Assembly: GCF_009812055.1 (NCBI RefSeq)
Contig: NZ_WQNH01000043.1
Coordinates: 1-45,463 of the forward strand
DNA length: 45,463 bases
Source: Chelativorans xinjiangensis
Lineage (GTDB): Bacteria > Pseudomonadota > Alphaproteobacteria > Rhizobiales > Rhizobiaceae
Direction: 5' to 3'
The notes beneath the pieces are model-generated. The model searched no databases and was not told where the DNA came from. It saw only the letters and a list, made by a program, of their open reading frames with translations. Positions 24,292 through 32,052 of this stretch are shown one piece after another. Numbering within the stretch: the first letter of the stretch is position 1; every line of letters starts with the position of its first letter. A program made the translations under genes and the position numbers.

Positions 24292-24624
24292 TCAGCGGTC
24301 ACGTCGACGCGCGGCAAGCGCCCTCTCGAGGCGGCGCGCCAACTGGAGCAGCCGTTCCGGGAGCAGCTCCATTATGGTCTCCCTGATGAGCAGGCGCAGG
24401 GACCGCGGCATCTTCTGCTCCTCGCCGCCAAGCCGCGAGAGCTCATGCCGCATCGCTTCGGCCACTTGATCGGCGGTCGGCGGGTGACCGCCCGCCTCGT
24501 CGTCGGCACCGAGCGGTGCTGCGGCGGGGTCGGGATATGAGACCTTGTCGCCCGCCCGCCCGTGATCGATGTCGTCGCGAAGCTGCTCGACCGTAGGCCG
24601 GTTGTTGCGGGGTCGGGACTGCAT
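24292..24624 (-). CDS. Small hypothetical protein with NepR-like C-terminal motif, 110 aa
   Basis: It starts MQSRPRNNRPTVEQLRDDID, followed by a Pro/Ala-rich acidic linker (YPDPAAAPLGADDEAGG) and a C-terminal helical segment LPERLLQLARRLERALAARR. That last segment matches the 60-aa protein at 27656 (VPERVLALAMELQAALAERR) and loosely the second helix of NepR anti-sigma factors (consensus PVPDRFLDLL). Similar N-termini occur in uncharacterised rhizobial proteins. The start at 24624 is preferred over 24711. It is convergent with the glycan operon. No EcfG-type promoter was seen upstream. Confidence 0.65.
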   Translation of the reverse strand: MQSRPRNNRPTVEQLRDDIDHGRAGDKVSYPDPAAAPLGADDEAGGHPPTADQVAEAMRHELSRLGGEEQKMPRSLRLLIRETIMELLPERLLQLARRLERALAARRRDR

Positions 24625-24707
24625 GCCTGCCCAACCGCCAAACGGTACAGATTGTTCGGGGAAGAGGATATATTTTCCAGTGGCGTGACGCGTTGCGCCA
24701 GCCAATG

Positions 24708-25736
24708 TCACCCATCTCGTCCGTAGATGCGGTCAAGAATCTCGGCCACGTCCATAAGTCTTTCGACGGAGGGATCGAAGCGATCGCTCCTGGCCAGCCG
24801 CGCCGCCCAGTCGACTGCGGCGCGTCCGCCCCACGCATCCGGCGGCCGGGCAAGTGTCTCACGCGCGGTGCCGCGGTATCGTTCGGCCGTGAAATCATAG
24901 AAAGAACCATCGATATTCCTCAGTACGGCACTGCCTTCCGCCCCATGGAAAGCGGCGGAAATGACGGCATCGCAGCCTGCCGAAAGGTGCCAGGAACAGG
25001 CGAGCCGGACCACTGTGTCTCCTTCGAGATCGATCGTCGCGACCGCATAGTCCTCAACGGTCCCAGTGCCGTCGCGTAGCGGCCTCCCGCGCGCGTGCAG
25101 CCTGCTCGACACCCCGTGGGCACGTGGGAAATCCAGGACCCACAGCGCCAGGTCGACCAGATGAACGCCAAGATCCATGACACAGCCGCCGCCCGAAAGC
25201 CTGGCATCATGGAACCAGGGCTTATCCGGCCCGTAGGCATTGTGAAACGTCATTTCCACCGCATGCACGCGTCCGATCCCACCGGAAGCGACCACGTTGC
25301 GGACCCGCCGCGCAGCCTCCGTAAAGCGGTACGACATGTCGACGCCGAGCAGCCGGTCGACCGCGCGTGCGGTATCGATGACGGAGCGCACCTCATCAGC
25401 CGTGCGCCCAAGCGGCTTTTGGCAGAAAACCGCGGCACCATGCCTGAGGGCACGGATGGTCTGCGGCGCGTGCAGGGCGCTCGGTGTGGCGATGACGAGG
25501 CCGTCGACGCCCACATCGAGCACGTCGTCGAGCGATCGCGCGATCGCGGCATCCGGCGCCAGTTCGGCTGCTCTCGCGGCGATTTCCGGCGACTGATCGG
25601 CTATCGCCACGGTCTCCGCGATACCGCTTTCGATGATCGCCTGCATCCTGTGCCGCCCTATCCATCCGACGCCGAGAAAGCCGACGCGTGGTTTGGCAAG
25701 GGTGTGGCGTGGATGTTTTGCCAGTGCGTCGTTCAC
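24708..25736 (-). CDS. Gfo/Idh/MocA-family oxidoreductase
   Basis: 342 aa. N-terminal Rossmann domain VGFLGVGWIGRHRM, the conserved QKPLG (EKPL-type, catalytic Lys) and LDLGVHLVDLALW-like DLGVHLVD with the catalytic-site His. These NAD(P)-dependent enzymes oxidise or epimerise sugars and sugar nucleotides. The GTG start overlaps the stop of the upstream alcohol dehydrogenase gene by 4 bp (GTGA), so the two are translated together. It lies tail to tail with the small gene at 24292. The substrate is unknown; an activated sugar is suggested by the neighbourhood. Confidence 0.9.
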   Translation of the reverse strand: MNDALAKHPRHTLAKPRVGFLGVGWIGRHRMQAIIESGIAETVAIADQSPEIAARAAELAPDAAIARSLDDVLDVGVDGLVIATPSALHAPQTIRALRHGAAVFCQKPLGRTADEVRSVIDTARAVDRLLGVDMSYRFTEAARRVRNVVASGGIGRVHAVEMTFHNAYGPDKPWFHDARLSGGGCVMDLGVHLVDLALWVLDFPRAHGVSSRLHARGRPLRDGTGTVEDYAVATIDLEGDTVVRLACSWHLSAGCDAVISAAFHGAEGSAVLRNIDGSFYDFTAERYRGTARETLARPPDAWGGRAAVDWAARLARSDRFDPSVERLMDVAEILDRIYGRDG

Positions 25737-26764
25737 ATGACCACCATGGCTTTGAGGAAGCCGTGCGGCCTGTCCCGCGTCGCGTTCAGTGCCGCATCGA
25801 GGCGCTCCAGCGGATAGGCGTGCGTGAGCAGCGGCGCCGGATCGAGGCGCCCCTCGGCAACGGCCTCCACGGCCGCGCGCATGCCCTGGACATAGTTCGC
25901 CGGGTTGCGCTCATGGGCATTGATCACGTCGAGACCGCGCCAGTTCCAGAGCTGCATGTTGACCCGTCTTGGCCCGTCCTGGTGATAGCCGGCGATCACG
26001 AGACGGCCACGTTCCCTTGTCAGCTCCGCGGAAAGCTCCAGCGGGCGCGCCAGCCCCGTCGCCTCGACTACGCGGTCGCACAGCGTGCCACCGGTAATCT
26101 CCGAGATCCGGCCGATGACGGCAGCCGGGTCACCCGTGGCCATCGTTTCGGATGCTCCCATCTCGCGAGCCACTTCCAGTGCGAACGCACGTCGGGAGAT
26201 GGCGATCACGCGCGCACCGGCTGCCGTTGCGAGCTGCGTGAGCAGCGCGCCGAGGAAGCCGATCCCGACGATCGCCACCGTCTGACCCGGCTCGATGCCG
26301 CTGCGGTGGAAGACGTTCATGGCACAGCCGAGCGGTTCGCCGGGAAAGGGCTGACCTGCAAAGGCCGGTGGCAACGGCACGACCGAGCTTGCCGGTCCGA
26401 CATCGTATTCCGCATAGCTGCGATAGAAGAGCGCGGCCACACGGTCGCCAGGCCTTAGTCCCTCGACGTCTGGTCCGACTTCATCCACCACTCCCCAGCC
26501 CTCATGGCCGAGATCGCCGGGCTCAGTGGGAAACTGCATCCAGTCGGGACCGAACCACGGCCCAAGATTGGAGGCGCAGACGCCACAGCCTTCCAGGCGC
26601 ACCCGCACCTCCCCGGCTGCGGGTTTCGGGATCGGCACCTCCTTGATCGCCACCCTGCCGGGCTCCGTCACGACAGCGCCGCGCATCGTTTTCTTGGCTC
26701 GGGGCAAAGGTATTCGACCAGATAGCACGGTGGGAGCGGATGCCATTTCGTTCGTTCGGTTCAC
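25733..26764 (-). CDS. Zinc-type alcohol dehydrogenase (MDR family)
   Basis: 343 aa. GROES-like domain with the catalytic-zinc Cys in GCGVCASN and His/Glu in DLGHEGWG; the Rossmann domain has AIVGIGFLGALL. The four-cysteine structural zinc lobe of classical ADHs is absent. It resembles sorbitol/threonine-type or bacteriochlorophyllide-like MDRs acting on polyols or sugars, paired here with a Gfo/Idh enzyme. Start uncertain: GTG 26764, ATG 26746 or ATG 26686. It lies 18 bp downstream of the EcfG-type promoter P6, so a GTG start would leave a very short leader. Confidence 0.88.
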   Translation of the reverse strand: MNRTNEMASAPTVLSGRIPLPRAKKTMRGAVVTEPGRVAIKEVPIPKPAAGEVRVRLEGCGVCASNLGPWFGPDWMQFPTEPGDLGHEGWGVVDEVGPDVEGLRPGDRVAALFYRSYAEYDVGPASSVVPLPPAFAGQPFPGEPLGCAMNVFHRSGIEPGQTVAIVGIGFLGALLTQLATAAGARVIAISRRAFALEVAREMGASETMATGDPAAVIGRISEITGGTLCDRVVEATGLARPLELSAELTRERGRLVIAGYHQDGPRRVNMQLWNWRGLDVINAHERNPANYVQGMRAAVEAVAEGRLDPAPLLTHAYPLERLDAALNATRDRPHGFLKAMVVM

Positions 26765-26781
26765 TGATTCCGTTTCAGCCG

Positions 26782-26806
26782 AACAAGATGCTGCGGGAAA
26801 TGTTCC
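26782..26806 (-). promoter_or_regulatory. EcfG-type promoter P6
   Basis: Minus strand: GGAAC (26806-26802), 16 nt, TGTT (26785-26782), facing the alcohol dehydrogenase/Gfo-Idh pair. Confidence 0.68.
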
Positions 26807-26885
26807 GGAGGCGGAGTGGTGGAGCGGAACTTGTCACTCTTCCGCCCCCGGGCCGCGGCCCACTATCACGGTGTGTTACTTCCTC

Positions 26886-26910
26886 GGAACGCTATCGCTC
26901 ACAACGCATT
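26886..26910 (+). promoter_or_regulatory. EcfG-type promoter P7 (autoregulation candidate)
   Basis: GGAAC (26886-26890), 16 nt, CATT (26907-26910): one mismatch to CGTT. It lies 66 bp before the sigma factor gene, so the sigma factor may control itself. This is the weakest of the set. Confidence 0.5.
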
Positions 26911-26976
26911 AACGGGAAGGGGTGAGACCGGGGGCCTGAGGTTTGGTTGTTACTCGAACCCACAGGAGGTTACGGT

Positions 26977-27561
26977 ATGCTGCCGTCACCGCGCCCGCAA
27001 AATGGCGTTCCGACCCAGTCAGACAACGAAATAGTCGATCTTATTCCCGCACTCAGAGCCTTCGCCCGCACCTTATATCGTAATCGTTGCGATGCGGACG
27101 ATCTGGTGCAGGAGACGCTGACCAAGGGGCTGGCGAACATCCACCGGTTTCAAGCAGGCACCAACATGAAGTCCTGGCTTTTCACCATCATGCGCAACAC
27201 GTTCTACACGCGCGGCAAGATCGCCCGGCGTGAGGTGCCCGGCATTGAGGACTGTGCTTCCTTGCGCCCGGCGGTCGACCCGGAACAGGAATGGTCGGTG
27301 CGCGGGATCGAGGTGCGTGAAGCGGTCCAGCGACTTCCCGAGCAGCAACGCCAGGTGCTTGTGCTCGTCGGCGTTCTCGGTGTCAGCTATCAGGAGGCGG
27401 CGGAGATTTGCGGCTGTGCAATGGGAACGGTCAAGAGCCGCCTCAATCGCGCCCGCCTGCGGCTTCTCGATGAGCTGGGCGAGAATGCTCCCCGTGCGAC
27501 CGTGGAGGCAACTGACGAACATCCCGTAGCTTCGATAAAGAGCAGCTCCTTCGTGGAGTGA
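26977..27561 (+). CDS. ECF sigma factor, EcfG (general stress response) type
   Basis: 194 aa. Region 2: LIPALRAFARTLYRNRCDAD, DDLVQETLTKGLANI, and the -10-contacting TNMKSWLFTIMRNTFY. Region 4: LPEQQRQVLVLVGVLGVSYQ and AMGTVKSRLNRARLRLLDEL. This pattern is that of the ECF15/EcfG family, which in alphaproteobacteria is held by NepR and released by phosphorylated PhyR. The ATG has AGGAGG upstream. No phyR or full-length nepR lies in the window, so this may be a second EcfG paralog. A 60-aa gene with a NepR-like motif is convergent with it (27656-27838). Eleven promoter-like sites of the right consensus are spread around it. Confidence 0.92.
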   Translation: MLPSPRPQNGVPTQSDNEIVDLIPALRAFARTLYRNRCDADDLVQETLTKGLANIHRFQAGTNMKSWLFTIMRNTFYTRGKIARREVPGIEDCASLRPAVDPEQEWSVRGIEVREAVQRLPEQQRQVLVLVGVLGVSYQEAAEICGCAMGTVKSRLNRARLRLLDELGENAPRATVEATDEHPVASIKSSSFVE

Positions 27562-27655
27562 CGTTATTCCACAACACGCCTTGGCGCACGGAACGCCGCG
27601 TCAGTCGGCGCGGTCATACTTGTTCATGCCTCGGACTGGGGGAGAGTGGCGGATG

Positions 27656-27838
27656 CTATCGGCGCCTTGCGGTCTCCCGGCGTCGACGTTCTGCGAGTGC
27701 CGCCTGCAGTTCCATGGCCAAGGCCAGAACCCGCTCTGGAACAGACTCCTTTTCGATCTCTGTCAGAAGAAGCTGTATGTCCCGCGGGTAGACGTCAGGA
27801 GCTGTATACTTTCCGCCTTTGGATTCGTCCTTGCTCAT
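27656..27838 (-). CDS. Small protein, NepR-like candidate (60 aa)
   Basis: The protein begins MSKDESKGGKYTAPDVYPRD, then a helix QLLLTEIEKES and a second helix VPERVLALAMELQAALAERR with an Arg-rich end. NepR anti-sigma factors are about 60 residues with two helices and a PVPDRFLDLL-like second-helix start; VPERVLALAMEL fits that in spacing and character but not closely in sequence. It is convergent with the EcfG gene. The ribosome binding site is weak. Similar short proteins recur in rhizobia without known function. NepR-like role: inference. Confidence 0.55.
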   Translation of the reverse strand: MSKDESKGGKYTAPDVYPRDIQLLLTEIEKESVPERVLALAMELQAALAERRRRETARRR

Positions 27839-27942
27839 GGCGGCATCTTAGAGGATCGGGCGCCGCGGCCAAATAGTTTATGAAATGGCGGCTTGCCGGC
27901 AATTGCTCCCCCGCCTCTCAAATTAAATCGATAAGTTTGAGT

Positions 27943-28101
27943 CTAGCGGCGATAGAGTTCGCGGGTAGCCTCGTCGCGTCTTCTACGCTCTTCCCTTTTC
28001 AGCCGCCGTCGCCTCAGAAGGGCGAATATGAATGCAGCCGCAAGGATGACAGGGCCGCCGGCGACGACGAAAAGCCACAGATAGTTCATCAGCGGTTCCA
28101 C
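27943..28101 (-). CDS. Small membrane protein, 52 aa
   Basis: The GTG at 28101 has GGGAGG five bases upstream. MEPLMNYLWLFVVAGGPVIL begins a single membrane helix (about residues 5-27), followed by a strongly basic tail (RRRRLKREERRRRDEATREL). It is third gene of an operon after the DUF883 and DUF1469-like genes (29-bp gap), in the position where enterobacteria have yqjK beside yqjDE, although sequence relation to YqjK cannot be claimed. Confidence 0.7.
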   Translation of the reverse strand: MEPLMNYLWLFVVAGGPVILAAAFIFALLRRRRLKREERRRRDEATRELYRR

Positions 28102-28130
28102 TGTCACCTCCCGGCTCGGGGACCTCCTCT

Positions 28131-28565
28131 TCAGTTGTCGCCTGACTGAAAGTTTTCCTGGTAGATTGCGTATCCGGCCAATGCCATGAACGGCAGGGCC
28201 AAAGCTCGAACACCGCCGGGACGAGCCAGAAGCGCGGGTAGCAAGGTCAGAACTACCTTCCCCGCGACCATATCCGCGTTGGCCCTCTGCCGTTGACGCA
28301 AGCGGCGGGCGCGCTGTCTCGCCCAAATTCTCAAGGTCACAACGGTCGCGAGAGACAGGACTGCGAATGCCGCGCCAAAGCCAACCGCCGCAGCTACATT
28401 CCCCCAACGTGCCGACGCCAGGATGTAGGCTGCGAAGACAAGGAAGCCCACAGCAACGAGCCCCAGCAAAGCCGCCGCGGCATAGAGCATCGCTATGAGA
28501 CGCAATCTCCTTGCGGCGATTGACATCTCCCCCGCCACCATGGATGTGAGTGATCGCACCAGCAT
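28131..28565 (-). CDS. DUF1469 / YqjE-like membrane protein
   Basis: 144 aa. An amphipathic N-terminus (LTSMVAGEMSIAARRLRLIA) is followed by two closely spaced membrane helices (about 26-48 and 55-80, ALLGLVAVGFLVFAAYI and AAVGFGAAFAVLSLATVV), then a basic loop, and a third hydrophobic stretch near 120-135. This is the layout of the putative holin-X/YqjE family. In E. coli yqjDE are stationary-phase genes. It starts 11 bp after the DUF883 gene and is controlled with it by promoter P8. Confidence 0.78.
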   Translation of the reverse strand: MLVRSLTSMVAGEMSIAARRLRLIAMLYAAAALLGLVAVGFLVFAAYILASARWGNVAAAVGFGAAFAVLSLATVVTLRIWARQRARRLRQRQRANADMVAGKVVLTLLPALLARPGGVRALALPFMALAGYAIYQENFQSGDN

Positions 28566-28576
28566 CGCCGGGCGCC

Positions 28577-28915
28577 TTACCGCCTCGTCGCAAGTGCAAG
28601 CAGGAAGCCGAGCCCGCCTGCGAGCACCAGAGAGCTGACCGGGCGCTCGCGGATCATTTGAGACACTCCCTGTCCCAGTTCCTCGGCGCTATTCCTGACG
28701 TTCTCCATCGCCGCTTCGCTCTGCGCACGCAATTGGTCCAACCCGTCACCCGCGGCCTTGCGAGCAGCGGGCCCGGATTGCTCACCCATCGCTTTCAAGT
28801 GATCCATGAGCTGAGCCACGTCGGTACGCAGTTGCTGGATATCGCTTTCGATATCGCGCGTCGATACACCCATCTTTCCCTCCGTTTTGCGGGATTTCCT
28901 GGTCGTGGTTGCCAT
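28577..28915 (-). CDS. DUF883 / YqjD-ElaB-like protein
   Basis: 112 aa. The basic N-terminus is followed by a long coiled-coil helix (TRDIESDIQQLRTDVAQLMD ... DQLRAQSEAAMENVRNSAEE) and a C-terminal glycine-rich tail anchor (SSLVLAGGLGFLLALATRR). YqjD and ElaB in E. coli are tail-anchored, bind ribosomes and are induced in stationary phase by RpoS; alphaproteobacteria lack RpoS and use EcfG, which matches the EcfG-type promoter P8 here. ATG 28915 has AGGAA upstream; the long frame to 29635 is antisense to other genes and rejected. Confidence 0.85.
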   Translation of the reverse strand: MATTTRKSRKTEGKMGVSTRDIESDIQQLRTDVAQLMDHLKAMGEQSGPAARKAAGDGLDQLRAQSEAAMENVRNSAEELGQGVSQMIRERPVSSLVLAGGLGFLLALATRR

Positions 28916-28957
28916 CTGGAAGGTTCCTTTCTCACTGACAAAGCAACCCTTCACAGC

Positions 28958-28982
28958 AACTCCCAACACACAGCGATGTTCC
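28958..28982 (-). promoter_or_regulatory. EcfG-type promoter P8
   Basis: Minus strand: GGAAC (28982-28978), 16 nt, AGTT (28961-28958), 42 bp before the DUF883 gene. Confidence 0.65.
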
Positions 28983-28997
28983 CTTTCCAGTGTGACG

Positions 28998-29022
28998 GGA
29001 ACATTCGGCGAGTGATTTGGTT
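28998..29022 (+). promoter_or_regulatory. EcfG-type promoter P9
   Basis: GGAAC (28998-29002), 16 nt, GGTT (29019-29022), 44 bp before the gene at 29067. It is back to back with P8, with 15 bp between the -35 elements. Confidence 0.72.
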
Positions 29023-29066
29023 GAGGGCTGCAGAGGTCGGCTATGCGGCTGAACAAGGAGGTTTTG

Positions 29067-29225
29067 ATGAGCGCGACGGGGCTGGAGGTCTTCGACAAGA
29101 CGCTGCAGACCACCAACATCTGGCTCGATGAAACCATGGAGGAGATGGGCCCCCAACGGCAGGTTGCATGGCAAGACGCTCTACGTGTCATGTGCCGTGT
29201 CCGCCATATACGGGAGAGGTTCTGA
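29067..29225 (+). pseudogene. Truncated DUF2267 gene, 52 codons
   Basis: After a strong AAGGAGG, it begins MSATGLEVFDKTLQTTNIWL and continues with EEMGPQRQVAWQDALRVM. This is the start of DUF2267 proteins, which are normally about 120-150 residues. The frame stops at 29225 after a run unlike the family (CRVRHIRERF), so about two thirds of the domain is missing. Its promoter (P9) and ribosome binding site are intact, and its stop overlaps the next ATG (TGATG), so it may persist as a short translated leader for the downstream gene. Confidence 0.6.
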
Positions 29226-29398
29226 TGCCCAAAAAGCTCTCCAGGAACAAAGCGAGACAGGGCCGCCGCGGTTTCCCCGTTCTCATCATATTGATCGTGG
29301 GGCTGCTGCTTGCGGGGCTCGTATGGTGGGGTGCTGAAATCTACGGCGTGGCAATCGAGCCCAGCAACCCTAGTGGTGATCCACAAACACCCCCGTGA
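29225..29398 (+). CDS. Small membrane protein, 57 aa
   Basis: A basic head (MPKKLSRNKARQGRRG), one membrane helix (FPVLIILIVGLLLAGLVWWG) and a polar tail with Pro and Asp. GGAGAGG precedes the ATG, which shares a base with the previous stop, so translation is probably coupled. Such small anchors are often annotated as hypothetical in rhizobia. The function is unknown; expression from P9 is likely. Confidence 0.65.
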   Translation: MPKKLSRNKARQGRRGFPVLIILIVGLLLAGLVWWGAEIYGVAIEPSNPSGDPQTPP

Positions 29399-29483
29399 TC
29401 CCGTGATCGCCGCGCTCATCAAGTGACTGAAAACGTAGGATGAGTGCATCGCTCGCCACGGGGTGTCGTCAACGGGGTGTCGA

Positions 29484-32030
29484 ATGGATAGTAGGCAAGA
29501 CGTAGTCATCGTCACGGGAAGCAGCGGCTTCATCGGTTCCGTACTGATCGAGAAGCTGGCCGACCGCTTCGTGCCGGTCGGCCTCGACCTGTTTGTGCCG
29601 GAGCATCCACCGGCAGGCGCGGAGTACATCCGCATCGACCTGACGTCCGACGAGAGCGTCGACGAAACGCTGGAGCAAGTGCGGAAGCGCTATGGCGACC
29701 GCATCGCCTCGGTGATCCACCTGGCCGCCTATTTCGACCTCACCGGAGAACCGAACCCGAAATATGAAGCGGTGACCGTGCGCGGCACGGAGCGGCTGTT
29801 GCGGGCACTGCAGGATTTCGAGGTCGAGCAATTCGTCTTCTCGAGCACCATGCTCGTCCACGCCCCGGGTAAAGAGGGCCAGCCGATCGATGAGGACTGG
29901 CCGCTCGATCCGGAGCTCCCCTACCGTGCCTCGAAAGTTAAGACGGAAAAGCTGATCCGCGAGCAGCGGGGCCACATTCCGGCCGTGATGGTGCGACCGG
30001 CCGGGGTTTATGACGACATGTGCCGCGCGACTTTTCTGGCGCATCAGATCGCCCGCATCCACGAGCGCCTGCTCATCAGCCATGTCTATCCAGGCGACTT
30101 GGACACCGGGCAGCCCTTCGTCCATCTCGACGATCTCTTGGACGCGCTTCTTGCGATCGTGGAGCGCAGGAAAGAGCTGCCGGCGGAGCTGCCGCTTCTC
30201 ATCGGCGAGACAGACACGCCGACCTTCGGCGAACTGCAGTGCGAGATCGGCCGTCTGATCCATGGCGAAGAGTGGGAGACGCGGCAGATCCCGAAGAGCC
30301 TCGCCCGCACCGGGGCGTGGGTGCAGGGCGAGGTGCTGGATCAGGATCCGTTCATTCGGCCGTGGATGGTCGACATCTCGGACGACCATTACGAGCTAGA
30401 CATCTCGCGCGCCAGAAAACTCCTGGGCTGGGAACCGACGCATTCCCTGCGCGACACCCTGCCGAGGATGATCGACGCGCTGAAGGCCGACCCTGCGCGC
30501 TGGTACAAGACCAACAAGCTCAATCCGGCCTCGGTGGCGGCAGAGCAGGTCGAGACGGAGGAGCGCGAAGAAGGAGAAGAAGAGGCAGGCCCCGAGCATC
30601 AGGGGGCCATGCGCGAGCACATGCAGCACATGCGCATGATGCATTTCGACATGCTCTGGGTGCACTTCCTCAACATGCTGCTCGGCCTCTGGCTGGCGAC
30701 GAGCCCCTTCGTCTTTGGCACCTTCGGTGCCGACACCTTCAATGAAGCGGTCATGCGCGTAACGGAGGAGCGCGGCCTTTGGGATCCCTCGTTGCGCAAT
30801 TCGCTCACCGCCTGGAGCGACCTCTTGAGCGGCATCCTTATCATGGGATTCTCCGCGCTTGCGCTCTCGCCACGCCTGAGCTGGGCGCCATGGGCCAACA
30901 CCGCGGTCGGCATATGGCTTCTGTTCGCGCCGCTCTTCTTCTGGGCGCCGAGTGCAGCCGTCTATGCCAACGACACCTTTGTGGGCGCGCTCGTCATCAC
31001 CTTCTCCATCCTGGTGCCGATGATGCCGGGCATGAGCCACGAGGGCATGATGGACCAGTCCGACATGCCGCCCGGCTGGACATATTGCCCATCCACCTAT
31101 CTGCAGCGCCTCCCCATCATCGCGCTAGGCGCCATCGGCTTCGTCATCGCACGCGCGCTCGCCGCCTATCAGCTTGGGCATATCGATTATGTGTGGGAGC
31201 CGTTCTTTGCGGGAGAGGGCGACCGCAATGGCACAGAGTTCATCATCACGTCCGACGTGTCAAAGGCCTGGCCGATCGCCGACGGCGGTCTGGGCGCGAC
31301 CAGCTACATGTTCGAGATCCTTATGGGGGTGATGGGCGGGCGGTCGCGCTGGCGCACCATGCCTTGGATGGTGCTTCTGTTCGGCATCGTCGTGGTGCCG
31401 CTCGGCGTCGTCTCCATCTATTTCATCATCGTCCAGCCGATCATGATCGGCACCTATTGCACACTATGCCTCGCTGCGGCGCTCGCCATGCTGATCATGA
31501 TCCCCTTCGCGCTCGACGAGTTGGTGGCGATGGGCCAATTCCAGGTCGCCAACACCCGCCGCGGCCGTCCCTTCTGGCGCTCCTTCTTCATGGGCGACGC
31601 CCTGCCGGGGAGCGGCAAGGACACGGATCGGCCCGGCTTCGACGTGCCGATTGGCGAACTTGTCCGTTCGGCCGCGCGCGGCATTACAGTGCCCTGGACG
31701 CTGGTCGCCAGCTCGGTGCTTGGCGCCTGGCTGATGTTCAGCCGACTGGTCTTCGGCACCGAACCGCCGATGGCCGACAGCGATCACCTGGTGGGTGCGC
31801 TGGTCACCACCGTTGCCGTCATGGCCATGGCCGAGGTGGCGCGGCTGCTGCGCTTCATCAACGTCGCCTTCGGCCTCTGGCTGATCGCGGCCCCCTGGCT
31901 CCTGACCGGCGGCGGCACGCTGGCAGCGGCGCACGGCGTCTTCGCCGGCTTGATCCTGATCGCGCTAAGCTTGCCGCGCGGCGCCCGGAGCCAAGAACAT
32001 TATGGCGGCTGGGATCGCTACGTCTTTTAG
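29484..32030 (+). CDS. Epimerase-VKOR-SPW membrane fusion protein
   Basis: 848 aa. Residues 1-345: extended SDR with VTGSSGFIGSVL, VFSSTMLVHAPG, Tyr-x3-Lys in YRASKVKTEK and GVYDDM. A Glu-rich linker and a Met/His-rich stretch (MREHMQHMRMMHFDML) follow. The remainder is membrane-embedded: an SPW-type repeat pair (LWLATSPFVFGTFG, IWLLFAPLFFWAPS), a vitamin K epoxide reductase-like core with Cys659-x2-Cys662 in GTYCTLCL and a lone Cys535, then another SPW-like pair (FGLWLIAAPWLL). VKOR relatives pass electrons between quinone and thiol; the second Cys pair of classical VKOR is not visible. The start could also be GTG 29463. The fusion has been seen in rhizobia but its function is unknown to me. 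Confidence 0.82.
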   Translation: MDSRQDVVIVTGSSGFIGSVLIEKLADRFVPVGLDLFVPEHPPAGAEYIRIDLTSDESVDETLEQVRKRYGDRIASVIHLAAYFDLTGEPNPKYEAVTVRGTERLLRALQDFEVEQFVFSSTMLVHAPGKEGQPIDEDWPLDPELPYRASKVKTEKLIREQRGHIPAVMVRPAGVYDDMCRATFLAHQIARIHERLLISHVYPGDLDTGQPFVHLDDLLDALLAIVERRKELPAELPLLIGETDTPTFGELQCEIGRLIHGEEWETRQIPKSLARTGAWVQGEVLDQDPFIRPWMVDISDDHYELDISRARKLLGWEPTHSLRDTLPRMIDALKADPARWYKTNKLNPASVAAEQVETEEREEGEEEAGPEHQGAMREHMQHMRMMHFDMLWVHFLNMLLGLWLATSPFVFGTFGADTFNEAVMRVTEERGLWDPSLRNSLTAWSDLLSGILIMGFSALALSPRLSWAPWANTAVGIWLLFAPLFFWAPSAAVYANDTFVGALVITFSILVPMMPGMSHEGMMDQSDMPPGWTYCPSTYLQRLPIIALGAIGFVIARALAAYQLGHIDYVWEPFFAGEGDRNGTEFIITSDVSKAWPIADGGLGATSYMFEILMGVMGGRSRWRTMPWMVLLFGIVVVPLGVVSIYFIIVQPIMIGTYCTLCLAAALAMLIMIPFALDELVAMGQFQVANTRRGRPFWRSFFMGDALPGSGKDTDRPGFDVPIGELVRSAARGITVPWTLVASSVLGAWLMFSRLVFGTEPPMADSDHLVGALVTTVAVMAMAEVARLLRFINVAFGLWLIAAPWLLTGGGTLAAAHGVFAGLILIALSLPRGARSQEHYGGWDRYVF

Positions 32031-32052
32031 GCGCGTGCCGATGAACGCCCGG

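Noticed and set aside
26826-26850. Another GGAAC before the sigma gene as an EcfG promoter.
   Set aside because: At 16-17 nt downstream there is CCGG, not a GTT-type -10.
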